64,000 nucleotides of DNA, from the NCBI GenBank assembly GCA_013398055.1, contig VZRS01007507.1, positions 62,001 to 126,000 of the forward strand. Reading direction: 5' to 3'. The notes under the pieces are model-generated. The model did not search any database. It had not been told where the DNA came from and was given only the letters and a program-made list of their open reading frames with translations. Made by a program: the position numbers and the translations under genes. Numbering within the stretch: the first letter of the stretch is position 1; the number at the start of each line of letters is the position of its first letter. This stretch comes from Ifrita kowaldi. Lineage: Eukaryota; Chordata; Aves; Passeriformes; Cinclosomatidae. This document shows positions 1 through 14,600 of the stretch, one piece after another.

Positions 1-2939
1 TTGAAATGAGGAGATACAATGAATAAAGCCATTGTAGTCTTTAGTTTGTAAATGCAAATTGTGCAAGTTCATTGCCCAAGAAAGCAATCCAAGTTCAGCT
101 CCTAGAAATCTAACTCTGATGGAAATGGCACATTAAATTCTTCGGGGGTAATGGATGTGTAAATAAAACGTAGTGCTTCCCGTGGCTGATACATTTGGAT
201 TTAAACCAGAAGGTTAAGATTGCCTGAGCACATAGTTCAAACACTCCAGAAAAAAAATGCTCAGGTCCCAAGACAAAGTAGACAAGTATGGGTTTATGCT
301 CCTGGTAGAAGTTTTTTTAAATTACCAGAATGTTATCAGTTAAATAACAGCAGCTGCCATAATGAAGATATGACAGGAAATCTGTGTTTCTCAAAACCCA
401 AGCTTTGGACAAAAATTTGGGTTATTAGGCCTCAATCCAGACCAAAAAAAAAAATATTTTAAAGCTACCAAAAAAATGCAGAGGCCAAATATATATTTAT
501 AGCTGAAAGGCCAATAAATAAGGAACAGTTTTTAAACCACTTATTCACACTACTGAGATCTTACAGGAACTAGACTTAAATATATAAATAACCGTTAATA
601 AATCTTTTCAAATGGTTTTGTTCTTAGGGCTGGATACTTATATATCTCTTTAATCTGCAACTTGATTGATGTCTTTAGGTATTTTAGAAATAAACATGAC
701 CATGGAAATGTATTTAAAATGTGGTTTACTGTGAATGGCCTGTAAAGTTGAGTGTATTAGCAGCTCCCTGAAATCTCTTCCATCTCCCTCTGAACTGCAG
801 GACCTTACTGCATCTCCCTGTGCTGCCAATAGAAATGTTAGCAGAATCAAACCCTTAACAAATGTATGTCAACATGGCAATAATAGATTCCAGTCCTGCA
901 CAGACTTGTGTGTGTGCTTAATATCAAGCACATGAGTAACTCCAGGCTAGAACCTGAGCATACAAAGGAGCACCGTCCAGTCCATTGAACTCCTGTGTAC
1001 TCTTTGACAGGTATTCTTTTGCTTGTCACCTCCACTCCAGCCCTCAAAACACAAGACTCCCTTTTATTAGTTTCCTAAGCATAGATTTTTACCATCATTT
1101 AGTGCTTTTAAGGTTTCAGAAGAAATAAAATATCTAAACCCATTATGATATATTACACAAATGCAAAAATTATCAGGAATTCTGGATTTTTTTAAAATAA
1201 ATTAATAAACTTGTGCCCTGATCTTCTATGTTAAATATGCAAGAAAGGCAATTTAAGGAAACAAAACCAAAGCAAAGCAATATAAACAAACAATTTTCAG
1301 GCAAAAAAGTTCAGTAGAAATTCTGTGAATTTTAGGATGATTCATGAAGGCATCCTAAGTAGGGCTAAAATCTCATCATGAATTCACCTTGCTCTTCTTC
1401 GGCATGCTTTTGGCATATGCCTCCAAGGTGGCTTAAGAGAGTGGGTGATTGTGTCCAACATTTGAGGTGCTTCGTTGAGCACCTCAGGGTAAGCTGGGAA
1501 CAGTTTTGGTCTTGACTTCCTGGCTTCTTTGGGCTTGTCAGTAGTCTGTCAGGGTGTTTGGGGTTTCTTTCTCCATGTAGGAATAGAATGCTGTACTGAC
1601 TGAAGCCAGGGAAAACATTATGTCTTTAAACACACAAAGTTTTCCCATGTTACAGCACTACTTGCAAAGAATTTTGAGCTATGTCTAAATGTAGAAATGG
1701 CCACATAGGCCTGAACTTAACTCTCAGTGGATATGAGAAAAGTACTTTTTAAGTAAAGTATCTTGGCTTTTTGACTTCCAGCTGTAACAAATATTTGTTT
1801 CATTATTTTTTATGCATTTTTAAAAACACTATCTGCTGTATAATACCTATTATTTTACTATTTCATGCCCTATAAACACTGTTTTCAGTCTTGTCTCTTC
1901 CTGCAGTAGTAGCTCGTTGTCAAAGTAAAAGTAAACTGGTTTACAACATCAAAGAATAAAGCTGGTCTGGATTAGATTGTCAGCGTGTAAAAGCCAGCTG
2001 GCATGAGAGCTTACCTGCCTACAGTCACATGTAGCTTCTTCTCTATTAAAGTTTGGATATCAAATTGTGAAATGCAGTTGTTTCTAAGCAGTTTATTGCA
2101 AAGTGAGAAACTCCCATTACTTTAATTCAGACATTTACCGAGGACAGAACGTCAATTTGACCCAGCACCACCAGTACAACACCTGTGTTCGCGGCCATCA
2201 GAAACGGCAGCCTTGGTGTGCTTGCACAACTTCCCCTCGTGTATCTCCAGCTTAGATGCTGGTCATTAATGGTGTTTGGTCTCTGCCAGGACTGGGCTCA
2301 ACTGCTTCCTGGAGATGAGATCTTACTCTCTTAAAGATAAGTATATGGTGTGAATGAGTGGGAAGAATCAATGCAATTAGTGAGTTTGAGTGGATGCTAT
2401 TGTGGGAAGGATTTTTTTTACAGACTATTTGAGCGATTACTGCTATTCAATTTTCTTTAAAAAACAACTTAATCAATCGGTCTTCTCGATGTCAAGCAAA
2501 ATACTTTGTGGCTTAAAAAGTGACTCTAAAACCTCATTCCCAAAGCTTAATAACTTTAATAACAAATCTCAATTTCCAACAAAATGAGGTTACCTTTGCA
2601 AATTTCCTTTGTTCTCTGTTGCCCGTTTTAAAAATAACTGCTGTAGTAGGAAGAGTAAGAGGCTTTTTAGTAAGTTATGCTTTCTCTGTGCTTTGTTTTC
2701 ACGGCATGACCATAGAGCTAAGGGCTAGCAGGAAAGCCCTGCACACATTCAGCTGGCCAGGGCTCAGCAGTTCCCCAGATCTGAAAGCCATATATGGCCA
2801 TTTAGCAGGAGTGGCCAGGAGGCAATAAGTGACCAGCTGCACCCTGATAAGGGACAGACATTCGCATCCCAGGACATAGGGTGGCTGATACTCGGTGAAA
2901 TTGGGCAGTCTGAAGTGCTGTAACCCATTTAGCCATGTA
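1..2939. other. AT-rich non-coding DNA, no gene seen
   Basis: Only short open frames (under about 105 codons) occur, on both strands, without convincing splice signals or a recognisable protein family. The stretch around 2,160-2,240 is somewhat GC-richer than its surroundings and contains a few CpGs, but no product can be read from it. I see no repeat family that I can name here. Confidence 0.6.
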
Positions 2940-3800
2940 TGCAAATGATACATAAATCACTGCAAACAGTAATAAGCCTGGGGAAATCCAGGCACTGGAA
3001 TAAAATACTCGTTTCCCACTCTTGTCCCTCGCCTCCCCACCAGTTCAGCCCGGATAGATGAGGTCTCTGCCAAGCCAGCTGTGCTGGCATTTGCTCCCAA
3101 TAATGTTTCTGCCCCTCCCTGAGTCTCCACCTCCTCCCTCCTGCAGCAGAAGCCGTTTAGGCCGGGTGGGTGCCGCAAAGGGGAGGCAGAGCCGTCCCGA
3201 TCCTGACAGGGTGTGGCAGGCCTAGGGCTGGCCACCATTTGGGAACCCCACTGTTCTGTCCCCTCAGAAATCATCCCCAGGGATGGAGGGCTGAGGGGAG
3301 CACCTCTTACAGCAGCTCTGGCTGGTCACCGGTGCCACACGGGGGGAGTGCAAGAAAAAGCCATTCAGAGAGAGCTTTCTAGCAAGAAGCCTGGCCCCCG
3401 TAAGAGATGGGTCTGAGAAGGCCGGGGAGGTGGAGGAAGAACTTAATGAACTTCCAGAGCTTTATGGCCTTACAAAGAGAACAGCTGAGCCTGGCTAGGT
3501 CTGTGGACAGCAACACAACCCCCGCGAAGCACGTGGCTGCTCTCAGCTAATCCGAGTGGCTGTAATTAGCCTGTCTTAAAACCCGCTGTGTCCAAGGGCT
3601 GCTCTGGGCAGCCTGCTGAAGGTGGCTGAGGGTGGCTGTGGGCACCCTGGCAAAGGTGGGTGCTGGTGAGGCAGAGGTGAGGAGCTGTTGCAGACAGATC
3701 CCACATCCTGCAGTGGTACAGGGGCTTTGTGTGGGGAACAGAGAGGCGGTGGTCGCCCTGCTTCATTGCCAAACACAGGTGGCAGTGAGAGTAGTAAGAA
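2940..3800. other. GC-richer patch, function unknown
   Basis: This block is visibly richer in G and C than its flanks and has pyrimidine-rich runs (for example around 3,110-3,145) and scattered CpGs. Open frames of up to about 110 codons exist on both strands, but they overlap one another and look low in complexity (Pro, Gly, Arg, Ser), as expected when stop codons are rare in GC-rich DNA. CpG density looks too low for a typical promoter CpG island. It could be a regulatory element or an old repeat. I do not recognise a gene in it. Confidence 0.35.
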
Positions 3801-6800
3801 ATATTTAGGAGGGTGCAGGAAGTGTGGAATAACAAAGATCTTAGTGCAAAATATTCCCTCTTTAGTACTTGCTCTTTCACATCCTTCTCTCATACTACTG
3901 TTTTCCATGGCAATTCAGGAATGGGTTTCTGCACTAGAGGTAGATGTCTGATGGTAGGCAAGTATAATCATAGTCTTTTATTTCCATGACAATCCAACAA
4001 TGAAAAGTTTCCCCGCTGCCTTCTCATGAAATAAAGCAGAGAGACAAAGAGAAGTGGTCAGGCAGAGAAGTGAAAGACCCTCTCTGGAGCCAGTCATTTA
4101 ACAATGATTACTTTGCAGCTCCTTGCCCAGCAGAAATGAGATGGAGGTGCATTAGGGTAAGAAAGTGATTACACTGCCTCCCTTTCAAGCTCTAGACCGG
4201 TGCTGTGACTTGATACGGTTTTTATCAGAGACTGCAATGCCGCATTACCAAGTAAGCAGTAAATTATGTCGAAATCAATTATACTACCCCAAGCAGAGAT
4301 TCTGAGTAGAAAATGAATGGGTCTGGGGGTGGAAGGAACAGACACTGCTTATGCATTTTGATTAGATAGCTAGCTATCATCCTCCACGAGAAAGGAACAG
4401 CCAGCAAGTCATGAGATCAGGAATATTAGGGTGACTTTATCACACATTATATTTTACTTATGTTTTACTGCAGCCTACAAAAGGGGATCATGGACCTTAC
4501 TAGGAGTCCTCTTGTGTGATACAAGCTTTTCTGTTTTCAAGTGCTTTAATCCAGCTTCTGAAAAATAAAATTTTATGACCTATATGTATAGGCTGACAGA
4601 GAAGATATTCACTATGAACCTTTATGTCCAGAAAGTGTATGGATCAATGAATCTTTATTTTTAAAAGGCAGAGTGGTCAAAAGAATAGATTTATGTTGGA
4701 AAAAAACCCCATTTTGTTGCAAATTGTAGTGGCGTTTGCATGGAAATGATCAGACAAAAATGCCTCCTGAAATTCTAATGGGTGAAAAGATTCTTGTTAC
4801 AGTAGATTACTACAAACAAAAACCAAAGCATTTACTGCCAGCCTGCTAAACAGAGCAGGAGGAAAATTACTCAGGCTGACATTCAGAGTCTAGTTACAGG
4901 CCTGTAAAGCTGAAGTAAGGGCAGTTAAATTTCCAGAACGGGGGTAACTCCCAAACTGGTGAGAAATATTTCTGTCTTCTTTGAAGATCGTGAGCAGTGC
5001 TTACATTTGTTGACTGACATCTTTGTATTGAGAGAAAAATAATCACTGTCTTTGGGGTTGTGGGGATTTGTGCTGGTGTACTTCTGACTTATAACAAGGC
5101 ATCTGATCATTCTTGCACACAGATTACCATCCAAGCAGACATGCAACCCTGCAATTTTAGCTGCCTCTAATCTCACTCCAGTACCACTGGAGCAATATGA
5201 GATGCAGTGGAAGGCAGAATTTACTTCCTTAGGTGTAAATATAAGCTATCCCATCGGACCTGTGCTGAATTTGATTCTTCACCCTAAAAGCGCTGTCTTG
5301 GAGTTTCTTTACACTGTAGCAGTAAAAAGTGGCTTCTAGGTGCTCCCAACAGGTTGATATGGCTTTTCTCTCACAAAAATGTGTACTTCCCTGTGTCACT
5401 ACTTCTTTTCCCTATTTTTGCAGGAAAAGGAGCTAGAGAGAAGCCATTAGAGAGGTGCTAACCCTTGAAAAGGCTCAGGAGTCCATTCTCTAACAGCCAG
5501 TCCTGGGAATAAATTCCACTCGGAAGTAAAACTGTATTCTCTAGAAAGATGAGACCTAAAATGACCTAATTTGTATTATAATGAAAATAAGTGTAATAGA
5601 AAGTAAAAATACCAAACTAAAAGTGTTCTATAAATTTTAGCAAATTTTTGAATATTCTAATACTTAGCTTGCCTAATATTTGATTTATCCTTTTCTTGCC
5701 TGCAAAGACTTGTCCTATTAAAAAATAAAACCTGCTAAAACAGTCACACCTGTTGAAAGAACCTCTGGAAACTTGCTTTTTGAAGAAACATAGATTTGAT
5801 TTCATTGGATTTCAAACTTGGTTTCTAGTAAAAAACAAAAATTAAGTTTCATACCTGACTGTTTTCTACAGCATTTTAGAGGCTTGCTTTAATTTCGTCT
5901 GTGATGGGATGCTGCACGGATAGTTTTCATGACTGAACCACTACCTTTATGGATGACACCACTCTAATTACTGTGTGCTTCAGTTTCTGCACCTGTAAAA
6001 CAGGAAGTTTTATCTTTCAAGATGTTCTGAGATCTATTGTGCAAAGAGATACTTAAGAATTTACCACTGGAATGATAATTAAATTATACTATTGATAATA
6101 AATCCAGATGTTATGACAGCTGTCTACATTAAACCCGATAAAAAAGGTGTTGCTCTATGATGCTGTCAGAACTCTGCTAAAAGTACAGTCTTTTAACACA
6201 GTTGCCTTCCTAAGCACTTGTGAGCACAAGATTCTGGCAGTGTCTGTGCTATGTTTCAGCAGTACAGTTTGCAGACCTGGCTAGAGCTTGTACCTTCCAC
6301 AGCCCAGCTTTTTGGACTAAGTCACAAGGATGTAGGATGCCTTCATGATGTCTTCTCAACGTTTACCAGCAGCCTTAGTCTTCTGATACCTACAGCCACC
6401 ATGTTTGCTCTTGGCACTTTGTGTCACGGCCCATCTCAACTTTTCTGACCTCAGCTACATGTTGGTGCCACAAAAGCAAATGCCATTCATGGTTCAGGGC
6501 TCTCCCCACTACAAGTTTGGATAAATCTGTTCTTCGTTTCAAACTAATGACCTGGGATGATGATAACATTAAGGAGTGTGGCCTCAAGCACAGATTCAAG
6601 CTTTGCTTAAATTATGCAACAGGTATCCAAAGTTCCCAACTACCTCATGTGAAAATAGGTGCATTGATACATTTCCTTGCCTGTTTCTCTTGTGCTCTTT
6701 TTCTAAACTGTATTGTCTTGGACAGTGAAAAAACGTCCTATTTCACTCCTGATGTTGATGTTCAGTAGCTGCATGTAGTGGCTGCTAGGTGCCCTACACC

Positions 6801-7440
6801 AGGTGGGAGTTCTTTCAATACAATCCCAAATCCCATGTCCCTTACCAAAAGCAGATGGGATATGGCTTTACTTCTCTTCCATTGCTTACAGCTGGGGAAA
6901 CTGAGGACATTTATAAAGTGCCATGAATTCTCTAAAGTGTCCTGCACTGGCTTAGACCTTATGTATCCTGGGCGAGGGGAGGCAGGGCTGATGCCTCAGC
7001 CTGAGTTGTGACACTGCACATCTTTACAACAGTAGGTGCACAGTGTGAAGCAGGGTCTTGCCTTCTATGGAAGGAATCCTTCCACCACCAATTTGGACCT
7101 GGGTTACTCTATCCTTGCTGTTCCTATTACCTTGTTTGTGTCTGTCCTGTCAAGCTATTAAATAACTTGATCTGTTTTCTTCCATCCTGAATCTGAACTG
7201 CAGCTGAACTAGACAGAGACCATTTCAGTGGAATGCACAGGGCATAGAAGTGTCTGTCTACCTGCAAACTGTAGCGGGTTGAATTTGGTTTGGAATATGG
7301 ATTACTTACTGATTTTTTGTGTGAGATAGAAGAATTAAAAGAAACAAAAAAAACAAAGCAGGCACAAACTTTAAACATTTGTGATACAAAGAAACTGTTT
7401 TATTACTAACAGAATTAAACGAGAAAGAAAAAAAACTTAA
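3801..7440. other. AT-rich non-coding DNA, no gene seen
   Basis: There are no open frames above chance length. The plus frame at 6,421-6,768 (115 codons) has no recognisable domain and no splice context that would support it. No repeat family can be named. Confidence 0.55.
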
Positions 7441-7472
7441 GAAAGTTAAAACAAACCTCTCCCCTCCCTCCA

Positions 7473-7560
7473 GCACTTTTTTTTTNGGAGCCCCCCCCCG
7501 CCCCCGACCTTCCCGCAAGCCGGCCGGAACGAAAAAGGGAGTCCCGCCCCTTCCACGTGG
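7473..7560. other. Single N with abrupt GC-rich homopolymer block (likely assembly flaw)
   Basis: A run of T ends in one undetermined base at 7,486. It is followed at once by a C homopolymer and a very GC-rich stretch with many CpGs, ending near 7,560 where AT-rich sequence resumes. The sharp change in composition at an ambiguous base suggests poor base calling or a local misassembly. A genuine small GC-rich element that is hard to sequence is the alternative. Confidence 0.5.
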
Positions 7561-8520
7561 TTTAAATAGGTAAATTGCGAGAAGCGTCATTAGTCTAAAA
7601 AACTGTCCATCAACTCAGGGTCAACCCACAACACAAACACAGCAGAAGAGGCAGCTAGAATGGGAAACTCCTTATTCCCTCCCACTGGAAGTGAGATATT
7701 ACAAATTCTGATATTATTATTTTCATATGTAAAGTCTGGCACATCAATAGAGGGTACAATAACCTCATTCTTTGGGACTAGGATGGGTAGCTGTGAGCAC
7801 ACCAACACTTAAGGAGTAAAGTGTGGCTGAAGCTATCCTTGAGAGGCACTTTATCCTTCAAAAAAGGATAAAGTTCCTTCCTTGTGAAAGGAGTTACCTG
7901 GGTGCAGAAACACGGTTGTTGTTGCTGTAAGAGAAAACTTTCAAGGTCATTTCAATGGGTTTGGAACTCGGGTCTGAATGGCAGTTGTGGGGACCTAGGC
8001 TCTTAAGCAATTTCATTGCTTCTGAAAATGTAATGTATTTTGTATATGTTTATAGCTTTCCAACAGAGAATTTCTCTGTGATGGTCTTATAACTTTCTGT
8101 AAAGGCAATTTCACAGCATAATTTAGAAAATCTCAAAGGTTAAAATTTAGAAAATCTTATTTTTTCATATTATTTAAATAATTTTTTTCTTACCTCTTTT
8201 CTTCTTGCATCTTTAAATTTTCTACATATTTAAAAGCCTCTTTGGCCCATCAACATACAAACTCAAACTTTAAAAGAATAAACAATAAAACAAGGCTCTC
8301 CTCCATTTGCAGGCAAATTTCCTCTAGCATTTCAGAGCTCTAGGGGAAAATAAAGCACTTGAACATAGTGGCTTACAATTCCATGCTCAATGTAAAGGCG
8401 CTATCAGTGTAGTGTATACAAAGTGATAGTGTAGTGTCTGTTCCCTGAGGAAGAGTAGATAAAGTAATCTACCAACACAAATGGACTTCAAACAGTAGTT
8501 TTCAGCTAACAAAAACAAAC
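7561..8520. other. AT-rich non-coding DNA, no gene seen
   Basis: No open frame or RNA gene can be supported. A 14-base phrase (aatttagaaaatct) occurs twice within about 40 bases near 8,121-8,160, a trivial local duplication. Confidence 0.55.
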
Positions 8521-8660
8521 ACCACATCCCAGATTAAAAAAAAAAAAANNNNNNNNNNNNNNNNNNNNNNNNNNNNNNNNNNNNNNNNNNNNNNTTCACC
8601 AAAAAAAAAAAAACACCACACCCCAAATATAAAAAAAAAAAAAAAAAAAGTAAAAAAATT
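8521..8660. other. 46-base assembly gap inside A-rich duplicated sequence
   Basis: Ns occupy 8,549-8,594. On both sides lies a similar unit: a CACCACA(T/C)CCCA-like phrase followed by a long A run (about 8,520-8,548 and 8,613-8,650). The gap therefore sits in an A-rich repeat whose copies resemble each other, a typical place for an assembler to stop or to mis-size the gap. The gap length is probably an estimate. Confidence 0.85.
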
Positions 8661-11600
8661 CCTTGCACTTCTCAGCTTTCCCCCAGGAATATTCTTCCTT
8701 CCTCTGTGTTCCATGTTGTCATGGAGAGTGATGTGTTAAGGTCTGTGAAACTGGCAGGCTGTTTACTTTCAATGTTTTAATTCACAACTAATGTCCACTA
8801 AGCAAAAGGAGGCCTTGTTACTGCTGCAAAAACAATAACTTTATAGGGCAGTACTGACTGCACAGTAGGAAACGTAGGCATCTTTCCCTGAGAGTCCATA
8901 TTTGCTCAGGTGCTTGAATTAAGTATTTCACTGAAAAAAAAGGTGCTCTGGTTTAAACTTGTGAGTACTGTGGATTACTCAAGCAAGGTTTCTTCCACGT
9001 TGATTCAGGATGAAATTATTGAAGGGAGCAACCTTGTGTCTGTATTTGACACCTTACAAGAGTCAATTGTTTGGAAGAGTTTGATTTGTCAATTGCTACC
9101 AATTTACAATTTCAAGGGAACAGCAACATTCAGGGAACAACCAGAAGACTGTTTGAGGGAAAAGATCTGAAAAATTGTTGTGAAAATGAAGAATAAAGTC
9201 AACACCAGAAAGTTAAGGAACAATTTAGCTGAAAATAAAATGGCAGGCAAGATACTGGAGAGAGGAATAGCAGAAATTAGCAAGAAAATCAAGAAAGCTA
9301 CAGCTCTTTTCTTAAATACTGATTCATTTTTAAACAGATTGCTCACAGGAAGGATTCCAAAGTAACTACCATTAGTATAAGATAAATATTTGGTATATTC
9401 TCCAATTTGATTACCTTCTTTCCTATAATATGCTTACCTTGTTTTCATCCTGGATTTCTTGGTGGTTAGTGTGTCTTAAAAGGCAAAATCTTATGAAAAC
9501 CAATGAAAAGTGTGTTTGTTATCACATAAATTAAAAGCAGCATTAACCACTGAAAATTAAAAATCATATGATTATAGAACTAAAACCATAAAGAACATAT
9601 CTGTATCTGTATTGAGAACTATGGAATATCTTCTTTGAATATATTTCTGACAGCGCTAAGTCTACACGTGTAAAGAGGCAGCATAAATTAGCTATTGATA
9701 GATTCCTTCAGTCCTCAGTGTAAATGCATGGAGTTTATAATCCAGTTTTTCATTTTTTAAGGCAATACTAAAAGTAGCTTATTTGTAACTTTGTTGGATC
9801 AAGTCTAATATCCCAGCTCTTTACTGGTGATACAAAAGAGTTTGTAGAAATTTGGCTGAATACTTTGGGAAAGGTGTTGTTTTCTTCCTTTCACCTAGTA
9901 TACTCAGGGCTTTTGATTAATGAAGGTAATGTCATTCACATTGGGCACATTACAACAAATCTGGAAAAAATGGAATTATTTTGAAAATAAATAAATCACC
10001 TATTCTATTGATGGTATTTGAATTAAAAAACAATGGCAATGCTCATCACTTCTGCAAACAATGTAAGGGGACAGAAAGGCACATTTTACACTAGATTTAC
10101 CGAGTATATTCCTATTGTTTACTAACATAAGATTTTCTTCCTAGCCTCGGGTAGAGAGTACTGATTACATTCTTTCCTGTTCTTATGCAAATTCTCTACA
10201 CAGTTTGTTGCATTTTTGCAATATCTATTAATGCTCAATGGACGCCTACTTTGTTGCGTGGGTTTTAGCACATAAATAGTTATGCCTAGGTTTTGAGACT
10301 TTGTGCATCCTGTAACTTTTTAATGTTACCATGTCACTTAAGTCACCACTACTTCATTTTTATTCCTCCTGCTCTTCATAATTCGCTGTCATTCAGGTCT
10401 TCAAAATGGGCAGTGAATGAATCCTCAGAAACATTTTCTTTGATGATACTGCACTGATCACAGAATAAAATGGCACTCTGAACTGTGAATGGATTGTTGT
10501 GGTTCCTTAGCTTCATATCAATCAAAGAGAAATTCCTTCTATTTCTGTTATGGGGATTATGTTTTAGTAGGAGATAATGTATATACATTATTCTTTGTGA
10601 TCAGTAAAATAACTTTTACTTTCACAACCTTGATAATAAGTAATCCGTGCTGTGCTTTCTAGACTTAACTCTTACAGCTTAGAAGCCTTTCAGGATAAAA
10701 ATGTATTCCAAAATCAATGGCTATGAATCCTATAAATAGCTGAAAACAAGCAAACACATATTTGGGTATTTCCTCCACTGGACAAAACTGAGCTAAATTC
10801 CAAACAGAAACCATTAGGTCAGCAGTTGGTCAACATAGGCCTGAAAAATGAATAAAATAAAATTAATTCATATTTTACATAGGAACTTCAAAATCCTGCA
10901 GATTAGTTTTGACCCTTTGCATGATTTGAAAAGGAAAAGAATACTGCAAATGCTTTTGACAGCTAGTGTGTGCTATTCAACCAGAATAGAATTAATTGGC
11001 TTGGAGGAGAAATAATTTGCTGAAATAACAACTAATGCATGTCGTCAATGCAGTGATTCAGCCAGACCCACTAAATCATTGCTGGGATCTAGCCACTGTG
11101 CATAAGCCAAAGGTGCTAATCAAAGAATTTTCAATTGCTTTTGTGTACACTAAATATTTGAAAGAGCCATCTGTCTTCTTGAGTCTTATTTGCTGATGTG
11201 TATTTTCCTAGGTTGCCTTTAAATGTGGAGCAAGAATGACTGAGGTATTTCAGTACTACGTAAAACATATTTTCACTCTATAAATCCAGAAGTGCTGACC
11301 TACAGCGCCTTTACATTAATCCATATGGGTTTGGAATGACCTTTAAGACTACTAAAATGTTTGGTTTATTTGAAGGGGTTTTCTTTCCTTTTATTTCTTT
11401 TATTTTTTTTCCATGCTAACACGGAAATGAAACTACCTCAAGTCAGTGTCTGACTCTGTTAGGCAGAAGCTACTTATGTGCATTTCCTTCTGCATAAACC
11501 CAAACACTTCTCTGTTCAGCCAATGTGACTGATGGAAGAAAATGCCATTAAATTAAAGAGCTGAGCAGTCCCTGCCATGTGCAGAGGTAATGTAATGCTG

Positions 11601-14600
11601 AGGTTGGCACAGCTTTGGAGAGTGGCCAGGCAGCTGCAGCAGAGTTTTGGCAGTGATATTAAGCGGGTAACAAAACACAAAAACGGGGCAGTTACAGAGA
11701 ATCATATAGGACAGCACTGTCACCAAAAGAAAATGGGTTAAAAGTACTTGTGTATTAAGTACAAATGTTCTGATCATCTCCCACCACAGAGCCTGGTGAG
11801 AAGTTGGGAAAAGTGCACATGCAGTGGTATGACTATGTTTTCCCTTTGCTGGGCATGACCTACTGGTTATGTAAGAATTCCCAAGATTTGGGTTCTCACA
11901 TTTCACACCACTCATATTTTTTTGCTTAAAAAAACCCCCAAAAACCAACCAACCAAACTAACAAATAGAAAAGAAAATCCACTAAAAATTGCCTTTAAAA
12001 TTATAATTCTTCCTTCTTTCTTTTCCCTTAAAAAGGAAACCATGCAATCTGTAGAGAAGTATCTCATTCGTGCTTGGCCATGTAGTTATAATTTCCTATG
12101 TTCTACATTGATGATTAAAAAATAATATCCTCTGTAGAGCCACAAACTATCTAGACAAAAGTATGTGGATCAACTCTTTGACCTAGTAACCTTAACATCC
12201 TACTTTTAAGCTAATTCACAGATAAATGATGAGTTACAGCAATTGAATGAAGGAACGGCCTCTGCACGTCAGAATGAGACGTATCACATAGTGCAGAGTA
12301 GCACTGCACACAAATTGTGATGCAAGATACTTTAACTATAAATGTGTAAGCCATAGATGTGCTCTGGGCAATAAGAAATACTATCATTTTGATGCACAAA
12401 GTGTAAGAAATGACTGATACTACAGAATTTTCACCCACTCACGGTGAACGGTCTCTAGATTAGAGGTGGGGGAAATGAAAAGATGCGTATATGCAATCTT
12501 TGCAGTCTTTGGGGGATAAAGCAAATAAAATCAAAACTCTTTTGTTTATACTTGAGGGTAATTCAATTTTGTCTCATTTAGAACATGACAGAAAGATGAA
12601 AACTAAAATGAAAACAGCTTTTGAATTAAAGACAATCTTCAAATCAATCAACATTAAAGAAGAAAGGAATTGGAACAATAAGTGAATGACATGCGCTATT
12701 GCTTGGAAACTTTTGAAATCTTATCTTTGTAAACAAAAGAAAATCTTCTATATTTGTGTATTGATGGGACTAATTTCATCACTTAAGTTCCCTAAAACCA
12801 TAATACACTGGGTGACTCCAGTCATATTCTGTTCATAAAGCTGTTTGAAATTTACTCTGATCTTTTAATATTTGGATAGTCTTTATATATCTAAATATTC
12901 TGTTCTCTTAACAGAGAGTATCTATCCAACACAAAATTTGTAAGTACTTCTCTTTACCTCTTGGTTGATTAACACTAATCTATGGAGTGGATTGTAGAAA
13001 TGTCCTTGCAGGCTGGTGGAAGACAACATTCAGGATGGACTGAGCCCAGTAATTCATTAGAATTAATTTATGCATGACATCTCAATCTCCTAATCCAATT
13101 CTTAGTAAGAATTTTGGTGTATAAAAGTCCATTTTATATACTTCCATGTCATTTGGGGGGATTTGGACATTTAATTAAGGAGCTTTAAAAATAAATTACA
13201 AGCTACTTTGTTCTCCACTATATTTCCCCTGAGAATGTATTAAATTAGGTGACAATAAGGTGAATTTATATTGCACTTGATTGAATAATTGAGTGAATTA
13301 AAATGGAACTAACTGGAAATGCATGAAATGAGTGGTTTGTACTTCATCTTTTCTTTTATGCCACATGTTCAAGTGTAGTTCAAGTATGTGTCCATGATAT
13401 GCCCAGTTGCAAGAATATAGATATACAGATATAGATATATGCACGTATATACAAAAATAGTTGTTCCTGTAAGAAAGTTCACCTGAAGATACTCATGGAA
13501 TGGAAGTATTAGGCATTAGGTCTATGGGTGGTATTGATGGAATGTTCAGATGTTTTACTGCAAAGGCTTTAAAGTCACTTTTTAATTAAAAAATATCATA
13601 CTTTTACTTTTTCTGCTTGTCCACTCTCATGTCTCACACTTTCTCCATGCTGCCCACTTCAGCTGACATAGTCTCTATTTGCTCATAAAAGTCTCTGTTG
13701 CCTTTGTGTTTTTCCCTGCACTGCTCCTAAAGCTAGGAATTTCTTGCCCGAAGTAAATATTCTTCCTCTTTCATGTGTCTCTTCTATGGTTCTACCACAA
13801 AGCAGACAAAAATTAGCTAACTTTGAATAGCTAATTGAGAGTCCTTTGCAGCCTGAGGGACTAGTGGAGAAAGACTACTTTCATACATTTAATCAAAACC
13901 TGATTAAAATATATATAAATACAAAAAGGTTTATATTAACAACCTGGTTTTTCCTCACTCATTACCTTTTGATTTTTTCCATAGTTTCTTTGTGGAAGAG
14001 GCCATATTTAGTTTCTGTTATACAGTACCTTGTACAACAGATCAGTTCTCATTGGAATTTCTGGGCTTTGCTACAATGGAGCTGTAAGAACAGTAAGGCT
14101 AAAGTTTTTTCCAGTGTTATGCAGTCATTTTAGGCTAGCTCTTATTCCAGTAGAAGTCAGCAGAGTAAAATTTGGGCTTTTATGAAACAGATCACAAACT
14201 CCAATTGATTCTCCTTTTTTTTTTTAAAGGAGTGAAAGAACGCCAAAGAACAATAACTGCCCCCATGCTTGAAGTTTTGTCACTGCCTTCAGTGAGAACA
14301 GTCAAGTACTTTCTGAGTTTTTTCAACTCAGACACCTGAGTACCATGATCCGCCAAGTAAACCCAGCATCTAAACTGCAATGCAAACCTAACACAATATT
14401 GAAAAATCCCCAAAACCCCCAAGGAACCAAACAACACTGTGGAATACTTTTTTTGTTCTAAACATAACTTCGACTTGTACATCTGTCATTGAGTAGTAGC
14501 TACGATGCTTAATAACCATGCTCCGTTCAGGAAATATCCATTATTCATTTCCAGTGTACCTTCTGGCTGATTTTCTGAATCTACCTTCTGTTGAAGAGTT

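Noticed and set aside
1390..1430. Possible U6 snRNA-like start (CTTCGGCATG)
   Set aside because: Only about eight bases fit; the rest of the U6 sequence is absent.
11553..11948. 131-codon minus-strand frame
   Set aside because: No family resemblance, low-complexity hydrophobic stretch, no splice context.
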